A stretch of 64,000 nt of DNA, from the NCBI RefSeq assembly GCF_016907535.1, contig NZ_JAFBCF010000001.1, forward strand, positions 1,674,001-1,738,000. Reading direction: 5' to 3'. Positions 8,644-17,347 of the stretch are shown one piece after another. Origin of the DNA: Microlunatus panaciterrae. Its GTDB lineage: Bacteria; Actinomycetota; Actinomycetes; Propionibacteriales; Propionibacteriaceae. The position numbers and the translations under genes were made by a program. The notes under the pieces are model-generated. The model ran no database searches and was not told where the DNA came from. It saw only the letters and a program-made list of their open reading frames with translations. The stretch's first letter is position 1. Each line of letters starts with the position of its first letter.

Positions 8644-8737
8644 GTCGGTTTCCCAAGTCAACTAGGGGAACTGTCACATGACGGGGCAAATTTGCCCCGT
8701 CATGTGACAGAAACCCAAGTTGACTTGGGAAACCGAC
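8644..8737. repeat. 94-bp near-perfect palindromic extragenic element, copy A
   Basis: The outer 20-base arms 8644-8663 and 8718-8737 are perfect reverse complements (GTCGGTTTCCCAAGTCAACT on the left). The inner arms 8671-8690 and 8691-8710 form a perfect 40-base palindrome with the same centre, starting CTGTCACATGACGGGG. Only the 7-base joints between the arms are mostly unpaired. The right arm sits in a smaller palindrome, CCCAAGTTGACTTGGG. It lies between two convergent genes (DUF4097 and dcd), so a two-way terminator function is plausible. A related element occurs at 52871-52962. Confidence 0.9.
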
Positions 8738-8768
8738 CACCGCCGACCCGCGACCCCCCAAGGAGGGG

Positions 8769-9344
8769 TCAGATCTTCGTGCGGTGGAAGTTCAGGTGGG
8801 AGCGGCTGGGGGTGGGGCCACGCTGGCCCTGGTAGCGCGAGCCGTACTTGTCCGAGCCGTACGGGTGTTCCGCCGGTGAGGAGAGCCGGAAGAAGCAGAG
8901 CTGGCCGATCTTCATCCCCGGCCAGAGCTTGATCGGCAACGTCGCCACGTTGGAGAGCTCAAGGGTTACATGGCCGGAGAAGCCAGGGTCGATGAAGCCG
9001 GCGGTGGAGTGCGTCAGCAGTCCCAGCCGGCCGAGCGAGGACTTGCCTTCGAGCCGGGCGGCCACGTCGTCGGGCAGGGTCACGACCTCGTAGGTCGATC
9101 CCAGCACGAACTCCCCAGGATGGAGGATGAACGGCTCGTCCCCCTCCGGCTCGACCAGCCGGGTCAGCTCGGACTGCTCCTCGGCCGGGTCGATGTGCGG
9201 ATAGCGGTGGTTCTCCAGCACCCGGAAGAACCGGTCCAGCCGGACGTCGATGCTGGACGGCTGCACCATCTCGGCCTCGTACGGCTCGAGAGCGATCCGC
9301 CCGCCGTCGACCTCGGCCTTGATGTCACGATCCGAAAGCAGCAT
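8769..9344 (-). CDS. dcd: dCTP deaminase, probably the dUMP-forming bifunctional type
   Basis: The 191-residue protein matches the Dcd family along its whole length: [17 protein letters not shown] at the start, [48 protein letters not shown] and KIGQLCFF. It converts dCTP to dUTP; the mycobacterial/actinobacterial form also hydrolyses dUTP to dUMP, feeding thymidylate synthesis. The His-Ser-Thr-Ala-Gly loop and the Glu of VTLE, which carry the chemistry in this family, are present. The bifunctional assignment is inferred from the actinobacterial context. The C-terminal lid [16 protein letters not shown] is intact. Confidence 0.95.
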   Translation of the reverse strand: MLLSDRDIKAEVDGGRIALEPYEAEMVQPSSIDVRLDRFFRVLENHRYPHIDPAEEQSELTRLVEPEGDEPFILHPGEFVLGSTYEVVTLPDDVAARLEGKSSLGRLGLLTHSTAGFIDPGFSGHVTLELSNVATLPIKLWPGMKIGQLCFFRLSSPAEHPYGSDKYGSRYQGQRGPTPSRSHLNFHRTKI

Positions 9345-9377
9345 GGGCCGACCTTACTGTGTCGGGCCTGCCGACGC

Positions 9378-10688
9378 TCAACTCCGTTTGATCTTGAGCC
9401 AGTGGTCCCCGAACGACACCACCAGCCCCTCCTTCACCGGCACCACGTCGCCGGCCGGGCAACGCTTGGACACCCCGAACTCGTCGGTGAGCGTGGATCC
9501 GTTGGTGGAACCGCGATCCATCACATAGGGCCCACCGGCGTCCACCCCGATCGCCAGGTGGGTCTTGGACACCGTACGGGTCTCGTCGGCGAACTTGATC
9601 AACTGCACGTCCTGCTCGCCAGGCCGCGGCTGCGGGTTGCGGCCCAGCAGCGCGAGTCCCTCGATGGCGATCTCGCGGCCGTCGTCCAGCTCGATGCTCC
9701 AGCCCTCCTCCAGCGGTCGCCCATCGCCGGGCATGGCCGGCACATCCACGGGACCGACGGGCTGCGCGGCGGCGGGCCCGGGAGGGAAACCGGCGGCCGG
9801 ATAGCTGATCGGCGCCGACGGCGACACGGGTGCCGGCGGCGGCGTGGTCGGAAGCGACGGGTAGGAGCCGGGCGGCTGATGACCGTACTCCGGCGCCGAC
9901 GGCTGACCCTGCGGCTGCTGCCGAAACTGCTGCCCCTGGTCGTACGCGGGCGCCTGGTCGTACTGCGCTGCCTGGTCGTACTGCGCTGCCTGGTCGTACT
10001 GCGCTGCCTGGTCGTACCCCTGCTGAGGGCCTGCCGACGGCGCAACCGCATCGGGCGCTGATGCCGGCGCGCTGGCTGCCGAGCCAGCCGACGGCTGCCG
10101 GTAGGGACTCTGCTGCGGGCCGTAGGCGGCCGGTCCACCGGTGGCCGAGGTCTGGGAGGAGTGACCGCGGTAGTCCGGCTGCGCCTGTCCGATCCCCTGT
10201 GGCTGCCTCCGTTGCGCGGGCGCGAGCACCCGTTCCTTGATCACTACCGAGTTGGCGACCAGGTCATGCCAGCCCTGACGTCGCGGATGCTGGACCAGAA
10301 GGACCAGCATGATGATGGTGCCGATCCCGGTCAGACCGAGACCGAACAGCACCAGGCTGCGCAGCAGGAAGCGGACCCAGCCGATCGGCCGACCGTCGGC
10401 CAGACCGACCAGCTGGAGCTTCATCAGCCGCATCCCGGGCCCGGCGGCGCGCGTCGCGAACATCCACCACAGCAGCACGAACCATCCCAGCAGCAGCAGC
10501 ACCTCGATCAGTACGACCACGACCTGGCCGGCTCCCGGGTCCATCGCCAACTGGATTCCGGTGAGTACGCCGACCACCAGGGCAGGGACGACCGAGTCGA
10601 TCAGGTGCGCCAGGAACCTCTTGAGCAGGTCACCCGGCTCGACGCCGGGGGGCAACCCGGCTGTCGGCACCGCTTTCGGCGTTTCCAT
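9378..10688 (-). CDS. RDD-family membrane protein with C-terminal FHA domain
   Basis: The 436-residue protein begins at an ATG preceded by GAGGAG. Residues about 20-160 form an RDD membrane domain (KRFLAHLIDSVVPALVVGVL, then two more hydrophobic segments). A long low-complexity linker rich in Gln, Tyr, Pro and Ser contains YDQAAQ in tandem, encoded by near-identical 18-base units around 9955-10015. The last ~100 residues are an FHA phosphothreonine-binding domain (LLGRNPQPRPGEQD...TVSKTHLAIG...DRGSTNGSTL). It is the third gene of a minus-strand set with the FHA protein and PP2C phosphatase upstream. It probably tethers phospho-signalling to the membrane. Confidence 0.85.
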   Translation of the reverse strand: METPKAVPTAGLPPGVEPGDLLKRFLAHLIDSVVPALVVGVLTGIQLAMDPGAGQVVVVLIEVLLLLGWFVLLWWMFATRAAGPGMRLMKLQLVGLADGRPIGWVRFLLRSLVLFGLGLTGIGTIIMLVLLVQHPRRQGWHDLVANSVVIKERVLAPAQRRQPQGIGQAQPDYRGHSSQTSATGGPAAYGPQQSPYRQPSAGSAASAPASAPDAVAPSAGPQQGYDQAAQYDQAAQYDQAAQYDQAPAYDQGQQFRQQPQGQPSAPEYGHQPPGSYPSLPTTPPPAPVSPSAPISYPAAGFPPGPAAAQPVGPVDVPAMPGDGRPLEEGWSIELDDGREIAIEGLALLGRNPQPRPGEQDVQLIKFADETRTVSKTHLAIGVDAGGPYVMDRGSTNGSTLTDEFGVSKRCPAGDVVPVKEGLVVSFGDHWLKIKRS

Positions 10689-10796
10689 GTTCAGACTCCT
10701 CACTGACCGGGTGCGGCATGCTGCAGTCGTTCACGTCCAGGCGCAAATCTATGGCCGAGCAGGCGCAGCGCACCGGACAGGGCCCGCCCACCTGGC

Positions 10797-12251
10797 TCAT
10801 TCCGCCGGGTCGACGGAGATGGTGACACCGTCACCGAGCTCCAGTTGGCAGCCGATCCCGACGGTCACCGGCCTGCCCGGTTCCAGCCGTTGCGGACCTA
10901 TCTCGGAGTCCGGCACCAGCAGCAACGTGCCGTTGGTGGAATGCAGATCGGTCACCTCCACCTGCCAGCCGCGCGGTTCCACCAGCAGGTGCGTACGACT
11001 GATGTCCTGGCCCGGACTCGGCACGACCATCAGCAGCGGCTCCGGGGCGCCGGTGGACCGGTCGACGACCGGGGACCGACCGATCAGCACCGGACGGTCC
11101 ACTTGGACCACCTGACCGGTCGTCGAACGCAGGATCGCCACCCCCGACCGGCGAGGCTGCTGCGGCGGCACCGCCTCCATCAACGCGGTGTCGGCCGTCT
11201 CGTTGTCGTCACCGGTGGCGGGGAGCTCCGGGCCACCCTCTGGACCGGGCGACGGGCCGCCCACCTCCACCGGCGGGGCAGCCACTGGCGCCGACGCCAC
11301 CGGCTCGGGGGCTGGCTGCTCGAGCTGCAGACCCCAGGGGCCGAGATCCGGGAGCCCGACCGTGGGCTCCAATCCTGTGCCGACCGCGGCCCCGACCGGT
11401 GGACCGACGGGTGGTGGGCTTGCCGCGGGGCCGGTGGCCACCGGGGGCGGCGACTCGGGCAGCTCGGGTTGCCGGGCGTATGCGGTGGGCTCGGTCGGCT
11501 CCGGCTCGCCCACGTCCGAGTCCTGCGTCGACTCAGGCCCGGGCTCGGGTGTCGGCTCGCCTCCCGGTTCGACCGACGCGGACTCCGGCGTGGCCGCCGA
11601 TTGGGGCGCGGCCCCCTCTGCCGGTGAACCGTGACCCTCGGCCCTCTCGGAATCCTCCGCGGTGGTGTCGGCAGCGGTGATCGGCGGCTCGGGCACGTGC
11701 GGCACCGCCGCCGTCTCTGCCAACGGGCGGGGCGCCTCCTCCGGCGCTGCGCTCTGCGGCGAGAACACCAGCGCCGTCTCGGACGTGTCGATCAGCAGCG
11801 ACGACGCGGTGACGACCCCCACCACCAGCGGCAGCTGCAGCCGCGGGCCGGGCACCGACTGCGGCAGGTCGACCCGGACCCGCGGGACCTGACCCAGCCC
11901 CAGCTCGCTCCAGGTCTGGATCCCGTGCCCGTCAGCCAGGGTGTCCCCGCTCGCCGGCTCGACCAGCCGGACGTCGCCGCGGACCAGCGAACGCATCTCG
12001 TCACCGGCCCAGAAGAAGGCGGCGAAGCTCGGCATCTGGTCGATCCGGTGACGGGCCAGGACCGACGCCAGCTCCGTCATGGTGCCGGCCCCGAGGACGC
12101 CCTCCCAGATCGTGCTGATCAGCGTCGACCATTCGGGCGAGGCGGGCTGCAGCACCACGAGTGAGGTCGGTCCGGACAGCACCAGCCAGTCACCCGGCGC
12201 ATAGCTGGCCCGCCACCGGCCCACCGGATCGGGTTCTGCGCCCTGAGTCAT
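10797..12251 (-). CDS. FHA-domain protein with long Pro/Glu-rich linker
   Basis: The 484-residue protein has a folded N-terminal region (about 1-160, starting VGRWRASYAPGDWLVLSGPTS). A ~200-residue linker dominated by Pro, Glu, Ala and Thr follows. The C-terminal FHA domain is recognisable by LIGRSPVVDRS, DISRTHLLVEPRGWQVEVTDLHSTNGTLL and the closing beta strands. FHA domains bind phosphothreonine on targets of Ser/Thr kinases. Its ATG overlaps the PP2C stop (ATGA at 12248-12251), so it is co-translated with the phosphatase. No kinase gene lies in the window. The N-terminal domain is not identified. Confidence 0.82.
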   Translation of the reverse strand: MTQGAEPDPVGRWRASYAPGDWLVLSGPTSLVVLQPASPEWSTLISTIWEGVLGAGTMTELASVLARHRIDQMPSFAAFFWAGDEMRSLVRGDVRLVEPASGDTLADGHGIQTWSELGLGQVPRVRVDLPQSVPGPRLQLPLVVGVVTASSLLIDTSETALVFSPQSAAPEEAPRPLAETAAVPHVPEPPITAADTTAEDSERAEGHGSPAEGAAPQSAATPESASVEPGGEPTPEPGPESTQDSDVGEPEPTEPTAYARQPELPESPPPVATGPAASPPPVGPPVGAAVGTGLEPTVGLPDLGPWGLQLEQPAPEPVASAPVAAPPVEVGGPSPGPEGGPELPATGDDNETADTALMEAVPPQQPRRSGVAILRSTTGQVVQVDRPVLIGRSPVVDRSTGAPEPLLMVVPSPGQDISRTHLLVEPRGWQVEVTDLHSTNGTLLLVPDSEIGPQRLEPGRPVTVGIGCQLELGDGVTISVDPAE

Positions 12252-13000
12252 CGTCCGGACCCGTCCTCGGCTGCCCGTTCCCTGCCGACCTCGACCATGA
12301 TCACCGACACATTGTCCCGTGCCCCGGCGCGCAGCGAAAGATCGAGCAGGTGGTCGACGACCGCCTGTGCCGACTCGGCCCGACGGACCACGTCCTGCAC
12401 CGTCGCCAGCGGGACCTCGCGCAGCAGGCCGTCGGAGCAGATCAACAGCCGCTCACCGGGCACCATCGGCAGCAGCCAGAAGTCCGGGTCGAACTGCTCC
12501 TCCGAGCCCACAGCCCTCGTGACCAGGTTACGGCCGGGGTGGACCGCTGCCTGGGCGGCGGTGATGGCACCCGCGTCGACCAGCTCCTGGACGTGCGAAT
12601 GGTCGACACTCAACTGGACCAGGGAGCGGTCCTCGCCCTCGGTCCGATAGATCCGGCTGTCACCGATGTTGAAGACGAACCAGTGCGGCTCGCGGTCGAG
12701 CTCCACGGCCACCGCGCCGCAGGCGGTCGTGCCGGCGCCGGGCAGACTCTGCTGATGCAGCGCGCGGACGTGCGCGTGGGCCTCCTCCAGCGCGTGCCGG
12801 ACGTCGTCTGGCCGGATGGGCTCCCGTTGCGCCAGGATGGCGAACTGCTCGACCACCAGTGAGCTCGCCGTTGCACCACCCCGCGCCCCGCCGATCCCGT
12901 CAGCGACCACGAATACGGGCGGGACCGCCAGGATGCCGTCCTCGTTCACCGCCCGCACCATGCCGCGGTGCGTCACGGCGCCGACATCGAGGGGGTGCAC
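12248..13000 (-). CDS. PP2C-family serine/threonine protein phosphatase
   Basis: The 250-residue enzyme has the metal-binding motifs of PP2C/PPM phosphatases in order: THRGMVRAVNEDG, VVADGIGGARGG, GTTACGAVAV, FNIGDSRIYR, VTRAVGS, LLICSDGLLREV and ARDNVSVIMVEV. The conserved Asp residues that hold the two Mn/Mg ions are present. It would reverse Ser/Thr phosphorylation and probably acts on ligands of the two downstream FHA proteins. The start is set at GTG 13000 because the first beta strand (VGAVTHRG) is needed; the ATG at 12961 would remove it. No membrane segment is present. Confidence 0.9.
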   Translation of the reverse strand: MHPLDVGAVTHRGMVRAVNEDGILAVPPVFVVADGIGGARGGATASSLVVEQFAILAQREPIRPDDVRHALEEAHAHVRALHQQSLPGAGTTACGAVAVELDREPHWFVFNIGDSRIYRTEGEDRSLVQLSVDHSHVQELVDAGAITAAQAAVHPGRNLVTRAVGSEEQFDPDFWLLPMVPGERLLICSDGLLREVPLATVQDVVRRAESAQAVVDHLLDLSLRAGARDNVSVIMVEVGRERAAEDGSGR

Positions 13001-13091
13001 GAGGCCGACAATAGTCCGATGGCGTGCCGCCGCGCAGCCCGACCTGACGCTCGGGGGCCGCCGGGCGGCGCAGGTGGGCGCGGCCGAACGC

Positions 13092-14516
13092 TCAACTGCG
13101 GGTCGCTGCTGCCGGAGACTTCCCCCCGCGTACGGTCTCGGCGGCGTCGGCGTTGTCGATCTGCAGCACCGTGACCAGCCCGACCAACGAGAAGACCGAC
13201 GCCACCGTGAAGGCCAGGTGGAACCCCAGCAGCCCCGGCCCGGCATCGGGTTGCGCGGGGGCTGCGAGGGCGGCCATTACGGTGGCCAGCGTCGCCACGC
13301 CGACGGCGCTGCCCAGCTGCCGGCCCGCGTTGAGCAGTGCGGTGGCACGACCCATGTCCTGGTGACTGATCTGGGCGAAGGCTGCCGCCTGGGACGAGAC
13401 GATGTTGTGCGACTGGAAGAAGCCGAGTGCGAACATGATCAGCCGGGTCTGCCAGGCCTGGTCGCTGTCGGTGACCGTCCACATCAGGTTCATCATGGCC
13501 GCCGAGCCGATCAACCCGACGAAGATCGTCCATCGCGGCCCGAGACGTGGATAGAGCACCCGGCTGACCACCTGAGCGCCGGTCATCACCCCGATCGCCT
13601 CCGGGAAGATCAGCAACCCGGCCTGCAGGGCGTCAAGGCGCAGCCCCAGCTGGAAGAACAGCGCCGCCACGAACAGTGAGCCGAGGAAGCCGGCCGACGC
13701 CAGGAACATCGTGGTCGAGGTGAAGGCGAAGAGCCGGTTGGTGAAGATGCGCAGCCCGAGCAGCGGCTCCCGCACCCGCAGCTGGTGGAACACCAGGACC
13801 GTGACCAGCAGCACGCCGGCGACCAGCGCCACCACGATCTGGGGTGACGTCCACCCCATCGAGGCGCCTTCGGAGATGCCGAACATCAGTCCGCCGAAGC
13901 CGACGCCGGACAGGACGAACCCGAGCAGGTCGAACCGGCCGGCATGGTCAAGCGGCCGCCTCCTCAGGAAGATCAGCCCGAAAGCGACCGCCAGCAGCCC
14001 GATCGGCAGGTTGACCCAGAACACCCAGCGCCAGGACAAGGTGGTGACCAGCAGGCCGCCGAGCACCGGTCCGAGGGCGGGAGCCAGCGCCGTCGGAATG
14101 GTGAGGATGCTCGCCGCCCGGACCCGTTCGGCCGGCGGGAAGGTACGCATCAGCAACGCCATCCCGACTGGGGTCATCATCCCTCCGGCCAGGCCCTGCA
14201 GCACCCGGAAGCCGACCAGCTGCTCAAGGCTCTGCGCGCTTCCGCACAGTCCGGAGGCGATCGTGAACAGCACGATGGCCACCAGCAGCACCTGGCGGTG
14301 CCCGAACCGATCCCCCATCCAGCCGGAGGCGGGGATGGCCACCGCCAGACTGACCAGGTAGGCGATCGAGATGGTGCCGATGTCGGCCCTCGACACCTGC
14401 AGCACCGAGGCGATCTGCGGCAGCGCTACGTTGACGATCGTCATGTCCATGATGTTCATGAACAACCCGGACACGTAGACGACAGCGACGGCGACCTTCT
14501 GGTTGACTCCGCTCAA
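13092..14516 (-). CDS. DHA2-family MFS drug/proton antiporter (EmrB/QacA type)
   Basis: The 474-residue protein has about 14 membrane segments. It shows the DHA2 hallmarks NIMDMTIVNVALPQI in segment 1, GWMGDRFGHRQVLL after segment 2 and RVLQGLAGGMMTPVGMALL with the antiporter motif region. It exports hydrophobic compounds using the proton gradient. It lies 42 bases downstream of the siderophore-interacting-protein gene on the same strand, which is preceded by an iron box. An iron-regulated role, possibly siderophore export, is therefore suggested by context. The substrate is not defined by the sequence. Confidence 0.88.
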   Translation of the reverse strand: MSGVNQKVAVAVVYVSGLFMNIMDMTIVNVALPQIASVLQVSRADIGTISIAYLVSLAVAIPASGWMGDRFGHRQVLLVAIVLFTIASGLCGSAQSLEQLVGFRVLQGLAGGMMTPVGMALLMRTFPPAERVRAASILTIPTALAPALGPVLGGLLVTTLSWRWVFWVNLPIGLLAVAFGLIFLRRRPLDHAGRFDLLGFVLSGVGFGGLMFGISEGASMGWTSPQIVVALVAGVLLVTVLVFHQLRVREPLLGLRIFTNRLFAFTSTTMFLASAGFLGSLFVAALFFQLGLRLDALQAGLLIFPEAIGVMTGAQVVSRVLYPRLGPRWTIFVGLIGSAAMMNLMWTVTDSDQAWQTRLIMFALGFFQSHNIVSSQAAAFAQISHQDMGRATALLNAGRQLGSAVGVATLATVMAALAAPAQPDAGPGLLGFHLAFTVASVFSLVGLVTVLQIDNADAAETVRGGKSPAAATRS

Positions 14517-14558
14517 CGGCGGACTGTCAGGTCAGGGGCCATTTGCCCAGTCTGACAC

Positions 14559-15404
14559 TCAGGCGACGGCGGACTCCTCCTCGTCCATCTGCCGATTGAA
14601 CTCGCGCTTCGTCGCCTGCCAGCGGTCCTCGGTCTGGCCCGGGCGCCAGTAGCCGGAGATCGACACCTGCTTCCGGTCGACGCCCTTCTCCACGAACAGG
14701 AACCGGCGCAGGTCGCGGACCATCTCGGCGTTGCCATGCACGAAGGCCGACAACCGGCCCTCTGGAAGCCCGGCGGCCCGCACTGCTGCTGCCAGCGCCA
14801 TGCCGGAGCCGAGGCCGTGCTCGCCGCGGTGCACCCACTCGACCACGGTGTCGTCGGTCAGCGGCAGCGGTTGCTCGTGATCGGGCGAGGCCACCTCGAG
14901 GAAGACCCGCGCGGTGGCTTGCGCCGGCAGCCGGTCCAGCGCGGCGGCGATGGCGGGGATGGCCGCCTCGTCACCGACCAGCAGGTGGCTGTCTGCTTCG
15001 GCCGGCGGTGCCCAGGCACCACCGGGGCCGGAGAAGCCGATGCTGTCGCCCGGCCTTGCCCGCGCAGCCCAGGGGCCAGCCAGTCCCTCGTCGCCGTGAA
15101 CCACGAAGTCGATGGCCAATTCGCCGGTGCCCCGGTCGAAGCTGCGAATGGTGTAGGTACGCGTCACCGGGCGCTGGTCGGCGGGCAGCCGCTCCCTGAG
15201 CTCGTCCGGGTCGAACGGCCACGCATAGTCGGCACCGGCTGGCGGGAAGAACAGCTTGACGTAGTGGTCGGTGAACGGCAGGTCGGGCAGGGTGGCGAGG
15301 TCGTCGCCGGTGAAGGTCACCCGCACCATGTCCGGGGTGAGCTGCTCGGTCCGGGCGACGGTGATGCTGCGGACGACACGCTTGCGGCTGGGTACTTCCG
15401 GCAT
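14559..15404 (-). CDS. Siderophore-interacting protein (FAD-dependent ferric-siderophore reductase)
   Basis: The 281-residue protein has the SIP/ViuB layout. The N-terminal FAD-binding beta barrel contains the flavin motif RTYTIRSFDRGTGELAIDFVVHG, and GPGGAW closes that domain. The C-terminal NAD(P)H-binding domain runs HLLVGDEAAIPAIAAALDRLPAQATARVFLEV and closes with SISGYWRPGQTEDRWQATKREF. Such enzymes reduce Fe(III)-siderophores in the cytoplasm to release iron. An iron box 65-85 bases upstream fits repression by DtxR/IdeR when iron is plentiful. The MFS exporter gene follows as the probable second cistron. Confidence 0.93.
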   Translation of the reverse strand: MPEVPSRKRVVRSITVARTEQLTPDMVRVTFTGDDLATLPDLPFTDHYVKLFFPPAGADYAWPFDPDELRERLPADQRPVTRTYTIRSFDRGTGELAIDFVVHGDEGLAGPWAARARPGDSIGFSGPGGAWAPPAEADSHLLVGDEAAIPAIAAALDRLPAQATARVFLEVASPDHEQPLPLTDDTVVEWVHRGEHGLGSGMALAAAVRAAGLPEGRLSAFVHGNAEMVRDLRRFLFVEKGVDRKQVSISGYWRPGQTEDRWQATKREFNRQMDEEESAVA

Positions 15405-15470
15405 GGGCGATACCTCATCTTCGGAGTGTGGGTAGACCTATCGAACGACACGTACTCGGTCTCGGTTTTA

Positions 15471-15489
15471 TTAGGTTAGCCTAACTTCC
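15471..15489. promoter_or_regulatory. DtxR/IdeR-type iron box
   Basis: TTAGGTTAGCCTAAC (15471-15485) matches the first 15 positions of the 19-base actinobacterial iron-box consensus TTAGGTTAGSCTAACCTAA; the last four positions diverge. It lies between the divergent SIP gene (start 15404) and the methyltransferase gene (15542). Iron-dependent repression of the SIP/MFS operon is a strong inference. Confidence 0.8.
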
Positions 15490-15541
15490 CGGTGAGCCGC
15501 GTCGGTGTGCATGCTGGCGGTCCGCCACCTACCCTGAGCGA

Positions 15542-16612
15542 GTGAATGAACCCCTGTCGAGCGACCCGGTGGATCGACTGCTGCTCGACGAGGCCGACGC
15601 TGCTCTGACCGGTGCCGACGTCGTTGCGGTGGTTGACGATGTCTCCGGCCTGCTGGCCTGTTCCGCCGCCCGGCGCCACCCGCAGCTGGCCGTCCGAGTG
15701 GTCTGCGACTCGCTGTTGGCCGAGCAGGCGGTCCGTCGGGAGGCCGCGGAGCTCGGGCTCGACGACCGGTTGACCGTTGTGGACTCGGTCGCTGCGGCGG
15801 TAGCGGGCGCGTCGGTGCTGCTGCTCCGACTGCCCAAGAGCGTCGCTGCGCTGGATGAGATCGCTGCGGCGGCAGCCGGCGCGGCAGCAGGGCAGCTGCA
15901 GTTGTTCGCCGGTGGTCGCGTGAAACACATGACCCGCGCGATGAACGACGTCCTGGCGCAGCATTTCGGTCGGGTCGGGGCCAGCCTCGGCCGACAGAAG
16001 TCCCGGGTCCTGCGAGCGAGCGACCCTCGGCCCGTCGGCGAAGCGCGCTGGCCGCAGCGACGGCAGCACGAGGACCTGGGCCTGGTGGTGTGCGCACACG
16101 GGGCGGCATTCGCCGGAGCAGGCATCGACCACGGCACCAGGCTGCTGCTCTCCGTGCTGGACGAGGTGCCACCCTCCGCGAGCAGGGTGATCGACGTCGG
16201 CTGCGGCACCGGCGTGCTGGCCTGCTGCCTGGCCAGGGCCCGACCCCGGGCCCAGGTGCTGGCGATCGACGAGTCCTCGGCCGCCTGCCGGTCGGCGACG
16301 GAGACGGCGGCGGCGAACCAGCTCACGGAGCGGGTCACGGTGCTGCGTGCGGACGGGCTGCGCGAGGTGCCGTCCCAAAGTGCTGACCTCATCCTGTGCA
16401 ATCCTCCCTTCCACCGAGGCACCAGCCGTGACTCGAGCACGGCTCTGCAGATGATCGCCGACGCCGGCCGAGTGCTGGCGCCAGGCGGGGAGATGTGGAC
16501 CGTCTTCAACTCGCACCTTCCCTACCGAGGTGAGCTCCGGCGCGAGGTCGGACCGACCGAGATCGTCCGTCAGGACCCGGGCTACTCGGTGGCCCGAACG
16601 CGCCGACGCTGA
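15542..16612 (+). CDS. RsmC/RlmG-like class I methyltransferase
   Basis: The 356-residue protein resembles the two-domain RsmC/RlmG rRNA guanine-N2 methyltransferases. A degenerate N-terminal Rossmann-like half (about 1-190) contains LLLRLPKSVAALDEI and FAGGRVKHMTRAMNDVLAQHF. The catalytic C-terminal half has motif I VIDVGCGTGVLACCLARARP, an acidic motif II (VLAIDES) and the base-methylation motif NPPF near residue 286 (ILCNPPFHRG). GTG at 15542 is the start. Modification of 16S G1207 or 23S G1835 is the family role; which base is used cannot be told. It is divergent from the SIP gene. Confidence 0.85.
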   Translation: MNEPLSSDPVDRLLLDEADAALTGADVVAVVDDVSGLLACSAARRHPQLAVRVVCDSLLAEQAVRREAAELGLDDRLTVVDSVAAAVAGASVLLLRLPKSVAALDEIAAAAAGAAAGQLQLFAGGRVKHMTRAMNDVLAQHFGRVGASLGRQKSRVLRASDPRPVGEARWPQRRQHEDLGLVVCAHGAAFAGAGIDHGTRLLLSVLDEVPPSASRVIDVGCGTGVLACCLARARPRAQVLAIDESSAACRSATETAAANQLTERVTVLRADGLREVPSQSADLILCNPPFHRGTSRDSSTALQMIADAGRVLAPGGEMWTVFNSHLPYRGELRREVGPTEIVRQDPGYSVARTRRR

Positions 16613-16640
16613 GCGGGACGAGACTGCGGGGCGGCCTGGG

Positions 16641-17231
16641 TCAGCCGGTCTCCTTCGGCGTTCCAGCCGCCGGGCGCCACGGCTTCAGCCAGTCGGTTTC
16701 CGGCCAGCCTTCGACGGCGGCCATCAACTCATACATGGTGGCGCCGTCCAGGTGCTCCCGGATGATGTCGGCGTGCCCGGCGTGCCGGGCGATCTCCTCG
16801 ACCAGATGGAGCAGGATCCACCGGGCGGAGAACCCGTCCGGGTCGGAGGGATACCAGGGCGCCTTGGGCAGCTGCACCCGCTGGCCCAGATCGTCGAGTG
16901 AGGCCACCGCCGCTTCGGTCTCCCGGCCCACCTCGTCCAGGTCGGCAAGCAGCGTGGCGAGCGACTCGTCGTCGCGGACCGAGAACTGGTCCAGGTAGGC
17001 CTGCTCGTCGGCGGTCTCCGGATGTCCCAGCATGATCTGCACCCAGCCGTGCTCAGTCAGAGCGCAATGCTTGAGCAGTCCACCGATGGTGAGCGCACTT
17101 TTCGTCGGTCGTGCCCGGAGCTGCTCCTCGCTCAGGCCGTAGGCAGCGTTCCTCACACCTTGCCGCTGCTGCAGGAGGTAGGCGAGCAGCGCTTCCCGCT
17201 CACTGCTGACTGAGGGGGGCATCCCAGGCAT
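16641..17231 (-). CDS. DinB-family (DUF664) protein
   Basis: The 196-residue four-helix protein has conserved metal-site histidines typical of the DinB/YfiT superfamily: GLLKHCALTEHGWVQIMLG and LLHLVEEIARHAGHADIIREHLDG. These histidines bind a divalent metal, and related proteins act as thiol-transferases (mycothiol- or bacillithiol-dependent) or have no known role. AAGGAG seven bases before ATG 17231 sets the start. A mycothiol-dependent activity would fit an actinobacterium but is not shown by the sequence. No clear operon partner; the BNR gene upstream is co-directional with a 117-base gap. Confidence 0.85.
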   Translation of the reverse strand: MPGMPPSVSSEREALLAYLLQQRQGVRNAAYGLSEEQLRARPTKSALTIGGLLKHCALTEHGWVQIMLGHPETADEQAYLDQFSVRDDESLATLLADLDEVGRETEAAVASLDDLGQRVQLPKAPWYPSDPDGFSARWILLHLVEEIARHAGHADIIREHLDGATMYELMAAVEGWPETDWLKPWRPAAGTPKETG

Positions 17232-17347
17232 CGGATCTCCTTCCGCCCTGTGCACTGCACTCGGCACTGCACTCTCCGGGTGTTGTCGTGCACTCTGCGG
17301 GTGTCGTCGAGTCCATCCTCCCCAGCTGCACTGACAGTTACCGGGCC

